In this document: piece after piece, positions 35,071 through 43,537 of the stretch
Position numbering within the stretch: the first letter of the stretch is position 1
Layout: each line of letters opens with the position of its first letter
Source of the DNA: RGIG9115 sp045603225
GTDB lineage: Bacteria; Bacillota; Clostridia; UBA1381
NCBI GenBank assembly: GCA_045603225.1
Contig: JAZULT010000070.1
Coordinates: forward strand, 1 to 64,000
Direction: 5' to 3'
DNA length: 64,000 bases
Translations under genes and position numbers: made by a program
The notes under the pieces: generated by a model
Database searches by the model: none
Told to the model about the DNA's origin: nothing
Seen by the model: only the letters and a program-made list of their open reading frames with translations

Positions 35071-35098
35071 ATTATATATCCTTTTTAATAAAAGTCAA
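35071..35098 (-). promoter_or_regulatory. Promoter of the GH2 gene
   Basis: On the minus strand TTGACT (35098-35093) and TATAAT (35076-35071) with a 16-base spacer, 37 bases before the start codon. Confidence 0.65.
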
Positions 35099-35146
35099 TG
35101 CCTTTAAAAAAAAAGTCAATAACTCCTTAAAAAAAATCAATATAAG

Positions 35147-35180
35147 AAAAAAGCAGTCCGAATTGAACTGCTTTTTGTTT
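35147..35180 (-). terminator. Terminator of the acn-icd-rex-galE operon
   Basis: AAAAAGCAGT (35147-35156) and ACTGCTTTTT (35167-35176) form a perfect 10-bp stem, T-rich on the minus strand, directly after galE. Confidence 0.8.
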
Positions 35181-35183
35181 ATT

Positions 35184-36197
35184 TTACGCATTAAATCCGT
35201 TCGGATTATTCTTCTGCCATCTCCATGAGTCTTCGCACATTTCTTCAATACCGCGAGTTGCCTCCCAGCCGAGCTCTGCTTTGGCTTTTGCAGGGTTTGC
35301 ATAGCATTCTGCGATATCGCCGGGGCGTCTGTCAACTATCTTATAAGGAATCTCCATTTCAGCGGCTTTGCCGAATGCGTTAATTACTTCAAGGACTGAA
35401 TATCCATTTCCTGTACCCAGGTTATAGATATGAACACCGGGCTTTCCTGAGCAATGCTCAACAGTCTTAAGGTGTCCGAGTGCAAGGTCTACCACGTGGA
35501 TATAATCACGTACTCCCGTACCGTCCTTCGTATCGTAATCGTTTCCGAAAACGCTTACCTGCTGAAGCTTTCCTACAGCAACCTGTGCAACGTAAGGAAG
35601 AAGATTATTAGGAATACCCTTCGGGTCTTCGCCCATTTTACCGCTCTTATGTGCACCGATAGGATTGAAATATCTGAGAAGTGAAACCGAGAGCTTCGGA
35701 TTTGCCTTTGTTACATCTGTGAGAATATTTTCAATCATCAGCTTTGTTGAGCCGTAAGGGTTAGTTGTTGAAAGCGGGAAATCCTCCGTAATAGGCACAG
35801 TTTTCGGCATACCGTATACTGTTGCCGAGCTTGAAAATACGATATTATTAACATCGTACTTCTCCATAAGCATAAGAAGATTAAGTGTTCCTGTTATATT
35901 ATTATGATAATAAGTAATAGGTATCTGAGTTGATTCACCTACAGCCTTAAGACCTGCAAAGTGGATAACGCTGTCAAACTTGTTTTCCTTGAAAACAACT
36001 TCCATAGCATCTTTATCAAGCATATCAACCTTATAGAACTTAAAGTCCTTACCTGTAAGCTCTTTAACAACGTCAAGTGATTTTTCGCATGAGTTTGAAA
36101 GATTGTCAAGAACTACTATATCGTATCCTGCATTAAGAAGCTCTACGCAGGTATGGCTTCCTATATATCCTGCACCGCCTGTTACTAATATATTCAT
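35184..36197 (-). CDS. galE: UDP-glucose 4-epimerase
   Basis: A 337-residue short-chain dehydrogenase interconverting UDP-glucose and UDP-galactose, used for galactose catabolism and for cell-surface glycan synthesis. The NAD-binding motif is VTGGAGYIGSHT at the N-terminus; the catalytic serines and tyrosine lie in FSSSATVYG and NPYGSTKLMIE (YxxxK, near residue 148), and RYFNPIGAHKSG and YNLGTGNGYSVLEV follow. Its start overlaps the rex stop by four bases (ATGA), and the ribosome site AAAGGAA lies inside rex. It is the last gene of the operon. Confidence 0.96.
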   Translation of the reverse strand: MNILVTGGAGYIGSHTCVELLNAGYDIVVLDNLSNSCEKSLDVVKELTGKDFKFYKVDMLDKDAMEVVFKENKFDSVIHFAGLKAVGESTQIPITYYHNNITGTLNLLMLMEKYDVNNIVFSSSATVYGMPKTVPITEDFPLSTTNPYGSTKLMIENILTDVTKANPKLSVSLLRYFNPIGAHKSGKMGEDPKGIPNNLLPYVAQVAVGKLQQVSVFGNDYDTKDGTGVRDYIHVVDLALGHLKTVEHCSGKPGVHIYNLGTGNGYSVLEVINAFGKAAEMEIPYKIVDRRPGDIAECYANPAKAKAELGWEATRGIEEMCEDSWRWQKNNPNGFNA

Positions 36198-36841
36198 TTT
36201 ACGTCATTCCTTTCTTTTATATTATATGATAAAGTCATCAATGAATCAGATAAATGTACGTTTTCAACTACAACATCATTATCTGCTTTTAACTCTGTGT
36301 ATGAGAAATTCAATAGTCCTTTAATGCCGAAATCCGTCAGTATATCAGCAACCTTTTGCGTTTCAGCCTTCGGAACTGTCAGAATGGCAATACTTATATT
36401 GTTGTCCTTTATATAGTCCTCAAGCTCGCTCATGGACAGAATCGGTTTTCCGTCGACCTCTGTTCCGATAATATCCGGGTTAAGGTCAAAGAGTGCACTT
36501 ATGCGAAATCCTCTTTTTTCAAAATCGGCATGATTTGCAAGGGCTTTACCGAGATTCCCGGCACCAATTACTATTGTATCGTTCATCTTGTCAAGCCCGA
36601 GTATTTCACCAATTGCGTTGTACAGATACTCAACGTTATATCCATAGCCCTGCTGTCCGAAACCGCCGAAATAGTTGAAATCCTGACGTATCTGTGATGC
36701 TGTTACTTCCATTCTTTCGCTGAGTGCTCCGGATGATATTCTCTTTATATCCATTTTCAGCAGCTCGCCGAGATAGCGGTAATATCTGGGTAATCGTTTA
36801 ATTACTACAGACGGAACCTGTTTTTCGTTACAGTTCATCAT
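36194..36841 (-). CDS. rex: Redox-sensing transcriptional repressor Rex
   Basis: A 215-residue repressor that leaves DNA when NADH rises relative to NAD+. The N-terminal winged helix shows VIKRLPRYYRYLGEL and ASQIRQDFNYFGGFGQQGYGY; the Rossmann domain starts TIVIGAGNLGKALAN near residue 87; the C-terminal helix for domain swapping includes VENVHLSDSLMTLSY. It lies 14 bases after the isocitrate dehydrogenase gene and overlaps galE, so it is expressed with the citrate-oxidising genes and may control their promoter. AAGGAGC precedes two adjacent ATGs. Confidence 0.96.
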   Translation of the reverse strand: MMNCNEKQVPSVVIKRLPRYYRYLGELLKMDIKRISSGALSERMEVTASQIRQDFNYFGGFGQQGYGYNVEYLYNAIGEILGLDKMNDTIVIGAGNLGKALANHADFEKRGFRISALFDLNPDIIGTEVDGKPILSMSELEDYIKDNNISIAILTVPKAETQKVADILTDFGIKGLLNFSYTELKADNDVVVENVHLSDSLMTLSYNIKERNDVK

Positions 36842-36855
36842 ATCGCTCCTTATTA

Positions 36856-38013
36856 TTAAAGGCTTTTAATAGTTTCCATTACGTAGTCGGCAAATTCAGC
36901 ACCTGTACAGCCTGTATCACGGCCTGTAATCTGAAGCTTCTTTTCTTCGTACATACAAATGTCAAGTGCACGTTCAAGTTTATCAGCCTGCTTCTGATAT
37001 CCGATATGTGAAAGGAGCATAACAGCTGCTCTTATAATTGAGCATGGATCTGCATATTTATCTCTGCCTTCCTGAACCATTCTGGGAGCACTGCCGTGAA
37101 TAGCTTCGAACATAGCATACTTCTTACCGATGTTTGCACTTCCTGCAGTACCTACACCGCCCTGGAATTCAGCCGCTTCGTCAGTAATGATATCACCGTA
37201 AAGGTTCGGGAGCACAACTACCTGGAAGCCTGTTCTTCTCTTCGGGTCTATAAGCTTTGCTGTCATGATATCAATATACCAGTCGTCAAGCTCGATTCCC
37301 GGATAATCCTTTGCAACCTCCTGACAGGTTTTGAGGAACTTACCGTCAGTTGTTTTGATTACGTTTGCTTTTGTTACACAAGTAACCTTTGTTTTGCCGT
37401 TCTTTTTAGCATATTCAAAAGCGGCTCTTGCTATTCTTTCACAGCCGTCACTTGTTGCTACCGTAAAGTCGATTGCAAGGTCGTCTGTTACATGAACTCC
37501 CTTTGAACCAACTGCGTATCCGCCTTCTGTATTTTCTCTGTAAAATGTCCAGTCAATGCCCTGTTCAGGAACCTTTACAGGACGAACGTTAGCAAAGAGG
37601 TCAAGCTCTTTACGCATTGCAACGTTTGCACTTTCGATATTCGGCCATGGATCGCCTGCTCTCGGTGTGGTTGTAGGGCCTTTAAGTATAACGTCACACA
37701 TTTTGAGTTCTTCAAGAACATCATCGGGAATAGCTTTGTTTGCGGCTACTCTGTTTTCGATTGTGAGTCCGTCAATTACCTTAAACTCAATCTTCGCTTC
37801 GTCTTTAAGCAAAAATTCAAGGATTCTGTGTGCTTCATGTGTGATTGCAGGACCGATTCCGTCACCGCCGCAAACGCCTATTACGATTTTGTCGAGCTTT
37901 TCATAGTCAACAAAATCCTTGTCTGTTTTCATTTTTTCAATTCTTACATTCTGCTCTTCGAGAATTTTTGCAAATTTCTCAAGAGCTGCTTCAATTTCAG
38001 GTGTACGTGCCAT
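36856..38013 (-). CDS. icd: Isocitrate dehydrogenase (NAD-type)
   Basis: A 385-residue member of the isocitrate/isopropylmalate dehydrogenase family. Metal- and substrate-binding segments are GGDGIGPAI near residue 49, KGPTTTPRAGDPWPNIESANVAMRK split near residue 112 (the serine and arginines binding isocitrate), FYRENTEGGYAVG, VVVLPNLYGDIITDEAA, and EAIHGSAPRM for the coenzyme. The position downstream of aconitase supports isocitrate rather than isopropylmalate as substrate. Oxidative decarboxylation gives 2-oxoglutarate for glutamate synthesis. TAAAGGAG precedes the start. Confidence 0.92.
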   Translation of the reverse strand: MARTPEIEAALEKFAKILEEQNVRIEKMKTDKDFVDYEKLDKIVIGVCGGDGIGPAITHEAHRILEFLLKDEAKIEFKVIDGLTIENRVAANKAIPDDVLEELKMCDVILKGPTTTPRAGDPWPNIESANVAMRKELDLFANVRPVKVPEQGIDWTFYRENTEGGYAVGSKGVHVTDDLAIDFTVATSDGCERIARAAFEYAKKNGKTKVTCVTKANVIKTTDGKFLKTCQEVAKDYPGIELDDWYIDIMTAKLIDPKRRTGFQVVVLPNLYGDIITDEAAEFQGGVGTAGSANIGKKYAMFEAIHGSAPRMVQEGRDKYADPCSIIRAAVMLLSHIGYQKQADKLERALDICMYEEKKLQITGRDTGCTGAEFADYVMETIKSL

Positions 38014-38027
38014 TTTTTTATTCTCCT

Positions 38028-39959
38028 TTAACCGTTATTTTTTGTATAGTTGAGAAGTCCGCCGTCAAGAAGCATACTTCTCTGTCTTTCTGAAAGTGAA
38101 ACCTTTGTATTAAAGGTTTTTCCGTTTGTTTTATTTGTAACTTTAACAGTGTCGCCTGATTTCAGCTGACCGATAATATCCTTGATTTCAAGGTCATCGC
38201 CCTGACTGATTGCATCGTAGTCTGATTCGTTTTCAAATACAAGAGGTACAATTCCGGCATTTATAAGGTTAGCCATGTGTATTCTTGCAAATGATTTTGT
38301 GATTACGGCTTTAACACCGAGATAAAGCGGTGCAAGTGCCGCATGCTCTCTTGATGAACCCTGACCGTAGTTTACGCCACCGACAATAATGCTCTTCTTA
38401 AGCTCAAGAGCTCTTGCCGGGAAGTTTTCGTCGCATACTGTGAAGCAGTATTTTGAAATTTCCGGGATATTTGAACGGAGCGGAAGAATCTTTGCTCCTG
38501 CCGGCATAATGTGGTCTGTTGTAATGTTGTCGCCAACCTTTAAGCTACATGGAGCTTCAATATCCTGAGTGAGCGGCTCTGACACAGGGAACGGCTTGAT
38601 GTTCGGGCCTCTGAGCACCTCTACTGAATCCATTTCCTCTGCAGGTACAGGCGGAACTATCATGTTATCGTTAATCATGAACTTTTCAAGAATTTTAAAC
38701 TCAGGCATATCGCCAAGCTCTCTCGGGTCTGTAAGATATCCTGTAAGAGCAGATGCTGCCGCAAGCTCCGGAGATACAAGATAAATCTGACCGTCTTTTG
38801 TTCCTGAACGTCCTTCGAAGTTTCTGTTGAATGTACGAAGTGAAATACCCTTCGAGTTAGGCGCCTGTCCCATACCGATACACGGACCGCAGGCACTTTC
38901 GAGTATTCTCGCTCCTGCATCTATCATTATTGAAAGAGCACCGTTTTCTGCAAGCATATTAAGAACCTGCTTTGAGCCGGGCGCTATTGAAAGAGACACA
39001 TCGGGATGTACTGTCTTTCCTTTAAGTATATGTGCAACCTTGAGCATATCAAGAAGTGATGAGTTTGTACATGAGCCGATACATACCTGGTCAACCTTAA
39101 GCTTTCCGATTTCAGCACATGACTTTACGTTGTCAGGTGAATGAGGACAAGCCGCAAGCGGAACAAGCTCGCTTAAGTTGATTTCAACAGTTTCGTCATA
39201 TACTGCACCCTCATCAGCGCAAAGAGGAACGAATACATCTTCTCTGCCTTCAGCTTTTAAGAAGCTTTCTGTTATTTCATCTGACGGGAATATTGAAGTT
39301 GTTGCACCAAGCTCTGCGCCCATGTTTGTGATTGTAGCACGTTCGGGAACAGATAATGTCTTAACACCATCGCCTGAATATTCAATAATTTTACCAACGC
39401 CGCCTTTTACGGAAAGACGCTTTAATATTTCAAGAATTACGTCTTTTGCAGATACCCAGGGATTTAATTTTCCTGTGAGCTTTACATTGACGATTTTCGG
39501 GTATGTGATGTAATATGCACCGCCGCCCATTGCAACAGCAACGTCCATACCGCCTGCACCGATTGCAAGCATACCAATGCCTCCGCCTGTGGGGGTGTGG
39601 CTGTCAGAACCGATTAATGTTTTACCCGGTGCACCAAAGCGTTCAAGGTGTACCTGATGACAGATACCGTTACCCGGTCTTGAAAAGTATATTCCGTGTT
39701 TTTTACAAACACTGCCGATAAATCTGTGGTCATCGGCATTTTCGAAACCACTCTGAAGCGTGTTATGATCTATATATGCAACAGAACGTTCCGTTTTTAC
39801 TCTCGGAACCCCCATTGCCTCAAATTCAAGATAAGCCATTGTTCCCGTAGCATCCTGAGTCAGTGTCTGGTCAATACGAAGACCTATTTCACTGCCACGT
39901 ACAGGCTCACCGTCAACAATATGAGCGTTTATTATTTTTTCTGCAAGTGTATATGCCAT
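38028..39959 (-). CDS. acn: Aconitate hydratase
   Basis: A 643-residue iron-sulfur enzyme isomerising citrate to isocitrate. It has the size of the compact Aquifex-type aconitases rather than the 900-residue AcnA. Cluster cysteines lie in CIGSCTNSS near residue 345 and ACGPCIGMG near residue 406; other active-site segments are GSDSHTPTGGGIG near residue 117, NITTDHIMPAG and YGQGSSREHAALAP in the swivelling C-terminal domain. The start at 39959 follows AGGAGGT; an in-frame ATG 159 bases upstream lies before the promoter and is rejected. First gene of the operon. Confidence 0.95.
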   Translation of the reverse strand: MAYTLAEKIINAHIVDGEPVRGSEIGLRIDQTLTQDATGTMAYLEFEAMGVPRVKTERSVAYIDHNTLQSGFENADDHRFIGSVCKKHGIYFSRPGNGICHQVHLERFGAPGKTLIGSDSHTPTGGGIGMLAIGAGGMDVAVAMGGGAYYITYPKIVNVKLTGKLNPWVSAKDVILEILKRLSVKGGVGKIIEYSGDGVKTLSVPERATITNMGAELGATTSIFPSDEITESFLKAEGREDVFVPLCADEGAVYDETVEINLSELVPLAACPHSPDNVKSCAEIGKLKVDQVCIGSCTNSSLLDMLKVAHILKGKTVHPDVSLSIAPGSKQVLNMLAENGALSIMIDAGARILESACGPCIGMGQAPNSKGISLRTFNRNFEGRSGTKDGQIYLVSPELAAASALTGYLTDPRELGDMPEFKILEKFMINDNMIVPPVPAEEMDSVEVLRGPNIKPFPVSEPLTQDIEAPCSLKVGDNITTDHIMPAGAKILPLRSNIPEISKYCFTVCDENFPARALELKKSIIVGGVNYGQGSSREHAALAPLYLGVKAVITKSFARIHMANLINAGIVPLVFENESDYDAISQGDDLEIKDIIGQLKSGDTVKVTNKTNGKTFNTKVSLSERQRSMLLDGGLLNYTKNNG

Positions 39960-39993
39960 TAATAATACCTCCTGTATATAGTATATCATTATT

Positions 39994-40022
39994 ATTTTAT
40001 ACAATTTTGAGCGATTTGTCAA
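39994..40022 (-). promoter_or_regulatory. Promoter of the acn-icd-rex-galE operon
   Basis: On the minus strand TTGACA (40022-40017) and TAAAAT (39999-39994) with a 17-base spacer, 34 bases before acn. I did not find a convincing Rex palindrome overlapping it. Confidence 0.75.
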
Positions 40023-40167
40023 GGGTTCTGAATACGTGAAAAGCATTTTTAGTGAAATTATGTTAAATATGATATAAATAATCGAAAGTGATGAATATTT
40101 TGTATGATTTTGAATCACCGATTATTTTTATCAGCATAGTATATAACAAATGAAAGGAGTGATTTAA

Positions 40168-40317
40168 ATGGGATTATTCGGAGGATGTGGAAATAACAAC
40201 GACTGGATATGGATTGCGGTTATCATTATCCTGATACTCTATTGCGGAGACGGTAACCTTCTCGGCGGCAATAATAATTGCTGTAACCCGTGCTGTGAGC
40301 CTGACCCGTGCTGCTAA
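40168..40317 (+). CDS. Small membrane peptide with cysteine-rich tail
   Basis: A 49-residue peptide. It starts MGLFGGCGNNNDW, has one hydrophobic helix (IWIAVIIILILYC, residues about 14-26), then a glycine/asparagine stretch and the tail CCNPCCEPDPCC. The overall plan resembles the short YjcZ-like sporulation or spore-coat-associated peptides of Firmicutes, but the cysteine tail is not typical of them. AAAGGAGTGA lies seven bases before the ATG, which makes translation likely. It is flanked by the divergent aconitase operon and a mini-palindrome array. Confidence 0.7.
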   Translation: MGLFGGCGNNNDWIWIAVIIILILYCGDGNLLGGNNNCCNPCCEPDPCC

Positions 40318-40435
40318 ATTGTAATTTGTCGCAACAAATTACAATAGTCAAATCAGATTTTCAATCGGGTGAAATTCATCCGCAGGATGAATGAAATTGT
40401 CACCGAGTGACAGTGAAATATGTTGCGTTGCAACA
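40318..40435. repeat. Mini-palindrome array punctuated by GTGAAAT
   Basis: Starting at the stop codon of the small peptide: a perfect 12-bp palindrome, ATTGTAATTTGT-cgca-ACAAATTACAAT (40318-40345), then ATTCATCC-gca-GGATGAAT (40374-40392), TGTCAC-cga-GTGACA (40398-40412) and TGTTGC-gtt-GCAACA (40421-40435). GTGAAAT or ATGAAAT stands between them at 40369, 40391 and 40413. Further on, GGGCGG and CCGCCC at 40495-40513 form one more hairpin. The remaining sequence to 40603 shows no gene. Confidence 0.75.
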
Positions 40436-40603
40436 GGTTATGGTAGAAATCGCAGGCGAGTTCATTGAATTAATATTTTTAATTTACGTCGTAGGGGCGG
40501 GTATTATCCGCCCGCATATAAATTACAATTTACAAAACAAAATCAGTTATAAATCCTCGAATGAGGAATTATATAAAAATTTAAATTAAGGAGGAATTCA
40601 ATT

Positions 40604-43375
40604 ATGAGAACGACAAAAAGGACAATTGCAGGCTTTCTTGCGGCAGCTATGACCGCAATGACAGTCGGAACGATGACAGTAAGCGCTGCTCATGTAGAGT
40701 ACAAAATCAGTGATACTAACTGGTCAGCATTTATTGCAAACGGTGCAGGTTCCCCTGAAGACCTTAATGCAGATGTAGTACGTACGTCAGATGAGGCTCA
40801 CAGTGGAAAGTATTCTGCATATTCAAGCGCAGCTTTCGTACTTGCAGGAAATACATGGATTGATATTCAGTATGATATCCCGAAGGAAGTACTTAAGCCG
40901 AACACAACCTACAATATTAAGTACTGGGTAAAAGCTAATTGCGGTGGTATTCATCGTCTTAAGACAACTTATGGCGGAAGTGACGGCGGTCATGTAGATG
41001 AAGGTCTTGTCTGGTATACAGGATTTGACTGGACACAGCAGACAAAGACGTTTACAACAGGTGATACGGTACTTAGTCATCTGAGACTCCGTTTCAGAAG
41101 TGAAGGCTATGAAACTGCATGGCACGGACCGGAACCGGCAGAAATGTGGATAGACGATATTTCTGTTCATGAAGTGGTTGACGGAGTTGAAAGCGAAACA
41201 AACCTTGTAGCTGACTATAACTGCGGAATTGAAAATGAAATCGACAGCGCTGTATCAGATGTTGATGCATTTGCAGAATCTGATTCAGTAACTCTTTACT
41301 GGAACGAAACTCCGGTAGAAAGCTTCGACGTTAATGTGTACGCAAAAGACGGTGATGCACTTAACCTTCTCGGTACAGTTGCTTCAGGCGTGAAGACATA
41401 TAAGGCGTCAGGTCTTGATGCAAACAAAGAATATAGCTTTGTATTAAAATCAATAAGCAACGGAATGGAAGCTGAGGGTATTGAATGTAAGGCGTTTACA
41501 AATTCAGATTACAATTCTGCAAGTCCTGACGGATGGGGAATTTTCAAATCCGGGCTTCAGCCGCGTGCAAGAGGAAGAATTGTTCCCGGATATGAAGGTG
41601 CAGGTCTTGTAATGGAAACTATATTCCCGACACATGACGCATTCCACGGAAATTCTTTTATGAATGCAGAAACCAATGTTAACTGGACAAACGGAAAAAC
41701 ATATACAATTTCTATGAAGGTTAAGCATACAGGTATGAGATTCGCACATTTCTTTATAGGCGACTCACATAAAGGCAGTTTTACATGGGAAGGCGGAGAC
41801 AACGGCGGAGACTGGAGAGACGTTTCCTGGGAATATACAGCTGATTTCAGCGGAAACAGACCGATTAAAGCTCAGGTTGTCGGAACTTACGATGATATAG
41901 CACATTTGTACATTGATAATGTTAAGGTTGTTGATAATGATAACCCTGATGTAAATCTTGTATCAAACGGTGATATGGAAACATATACAATCGCTCCGAA
42001 GCTTTACAAAGACGGTGCTGAAGCTGATGTGTCAAATCTCTCAGCAGGTACATACGATATGGTTGCAAAAGCTGATCTGACAGCTGAAACAAATACACTT
42101 ACAGCTGTTATTTACAACAAGAATACAACTCAGGTTGAAAAAGTATTCAAAGAAACATTCGATGTATCATTTGCGAATGAATATGTTCTTCAGAACGTTG
42201 TAATTGATGAAGGTGAATACGGTGCATTCCTCTTCGCTTGTACACATGACGAAGATAACTGTACTTGCGGAACAATCGAAAAGGAAGATGCTGCACTTTC
42301 AGATGTTACATATACCTCAGCAGGTAACAATGCAAAGCTTACATGGGTAAAAACAAAAGATGGTTCATACAGCACAAATGTTTACCTTAAAGACGGTGAA
42401 ACTCTTACAAAGCTCGGTTCAACAACAGGAACAGAGTTTGAAGCAACAAACCTTCTTGCTAACAAAGAATATACATTTGTTCTTGCAACAACAGACCGCG
42501 GAATTGAATCAAACGGTTTTGAAGTAAAAGCATTTACTGCTGCAAACACTAATGTTTTACCTGCCGGAGACAACTGGCAGTTTGTAGCTTCAAATCAGCC
42601 TTATGCAAGAATGGGTATAGCTGAAGGTTATACAGGACAGGGTATTGTGGTTGAAGCTAAATATCCGTTTGAAGGTAACGCATTCCCGCCTCATACTTTT
42701 GTATCTTTCCAGATGAACAACGTTCAGCTCATAAGCGGACATGAATATGTGGTTATTTACAAATACAAGAACGAAAATGTATGGAACGCTCAGATTTCAG
42801 TTGAAGGCGCTGAACAGACATGTATTCTCTGGGGTCAGGAAAATGACGGTGCAGGCTGGCTTGAAACTGAAAAGAAATTTACAGCAAACAGAAACGGTTC
42901 ATTCCAGTTCCAGATTCTTACAACAGCAACAAACGGTGAAATCGGAAAATTCTATATAGATGATCTTGAAATCTATGATAATACTGTTGACCCGGGTGTT
43001 GACCTTGTTAAAAACGGAACATTTGACAATTATAATGCGGCTCCTGTATTCTTTGAAGTGAACGCGGACGGAAGTGCTGCAACTACAGCAGAACTCTTCG
43101 GCGGTACATTCAGAGTAGCAGCACCTGCGATTGCAAACGGTGCAAAGAATACTCTTATCACAGCTATTTATGATAAGACAAATGACGGACAGCTCGTTGA
43201 ACTGTTCTCAGAGGATTATGATGTAAGCGGTAGTCTTTCACAGATACTTACATACGACTTTACATTTACACCGGAAGATGAAACGCATCTTTATGAAGCA
43301 CGTGCATTTGTATGGAATTCACTCGGCGGACTTGTACCGGTAACAAATGTTAATTCTATAGTTAGTATATATTGA
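40604..43375 (+). CDS. Secreted multidomain carbohydrate-binding protein
   Basis: A 923-residue protein. Residues 1-28 are a signal peptide (KR-rich start, hydrophobic core, cleavage near VSAAH). Then three CBM4/9-like beta-sandwich modules can be traced at about 30-195, 300-440 and 640-790, each ending in a WIDDISV- or LYIDNVKV-like strand and followed by an NLV..G phrase. Fibronectin-type-III-like modules (SDVDAFAESDSVTLYWNE and SDVTYTSAGNNAKLTW) stand between them. No catalytic domain or cell-wall sorting motif is seen. AAGGAGGAA precedes the start. Likely binds polysaccharide outside the cell. Confidence 0.8.
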   Translation: MRTTKRTIAGFLAAAMTAMTVGTMTVSAAHVEYKISDTNWSAFIANGAGSPEDLNADVVRTSDEAHSGKYSAYSSAAFVLAGNTWIDIQYDIPKEVLKPNTTYNIKYWVKANCGGIHRLKTTYGGSDGGHVDEGLVWYTGFDWTQQTKTFTTGDTVLSHLRLRFRSEGYETAWHGPEPAEMWIDDISVHEVVDGVESETNLVADYNCGIENEIDSAVSDVDAFAESDSVTLYWNETPVESFDVNVYAKDGDALNLLGTVASGVKTYKASGLDANKEYSFVLKSISNGMEAEGIECKAFTNSDYNSASPDGWGIFKSGLQPRARGRIVPGYEGAGLVMETIFPTHDAFHGNSFMNAETNVNWTNGKTYTISMKVKHTGMRFAHFFIGDSHKGSFTWEGGDNGGDWRDVSWEYTADFSGNRPIKAQVVGTYDDIAHLYIDNVKVVDNDNPDVNLVSNGDMETYTIAPKLYKDGAEADVSNLSAGTYDMVAKADLTAETNTLTAVIYNKNTTQVEKVFKETFDVSFANEYVLQNVVIDEGEYGAFLFACTHDEDNCTCGTIEKEDAALSDVTYTSAGNNAKLTWVKTKDGSYSTNVYLKDGETLTKLGSTTGTEFEATNLLANKEYTFVLATTDRGIESNGFEVKAFTAANTNVLPAGDNWQFVASNQPYARMGIAEGYTGQGIVVEAKYPFEGNAFPPHTFVSFQMNNVQLISGHEYVVIYKYKNENVWNAQISVEGAEQTCILWGQENDGAGWLETEKKFTANRNGSFQFQILTTATNGEIGKFYIDDLEIYDNTVDPGVDLVKNGTFDNYNAAPVFFEVNADGSAATTAELFGGTFRVAAPAIANGAKNTLITAIYDKTNDGQLVELFSEDYDVSGSLSQILTYDFTFTPEDETHLYEARAFVWNSLGGLVPVTNVNSIVSIY

Positions 43376-43416
43376 TAAATGAGTCAGCCTGTGCTGACAA
43401 ATAAAAAGTAAAATCA

Positions 43417-43456
43417 GGAGCAGCAGGGAAAAATCGGGCATTTCTCTGCTGTTCCT
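43417..43456 (+). terminator. Probable terminator hairpin
   Basis: GGAGCAGCAG-GAAA (43417-43430) pairs with TTTC-CTGCTG-TTCC (43441-43455) around a short loop after the secreted protein gene. The T tract is weak. A shorter stem, GTCAGC and GCTGAC, lies at 43383-43398. Confidence 0.5.
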
Positions 43457-43537
43457 TAATCAATCAATGCCAAAGAGCATTGGTTATCTTTGGTATTGGT
43501 TGGTTAAGTTATTTACGTATTCTACGGAGGTGTTTGC

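Noticed and set aside
39960..40100. Rex operator at the acn promoter
   Set aside because: No TTGTTAA-type palindrome was found by eye; only partial half-sites are present.
40604..43375. Sortase-type cell-wall anchor in the secreted proteins
   Set aside because: None of the complete secreted proteins ends with an LPxTG motif, hydrophobic segment and basic tail.
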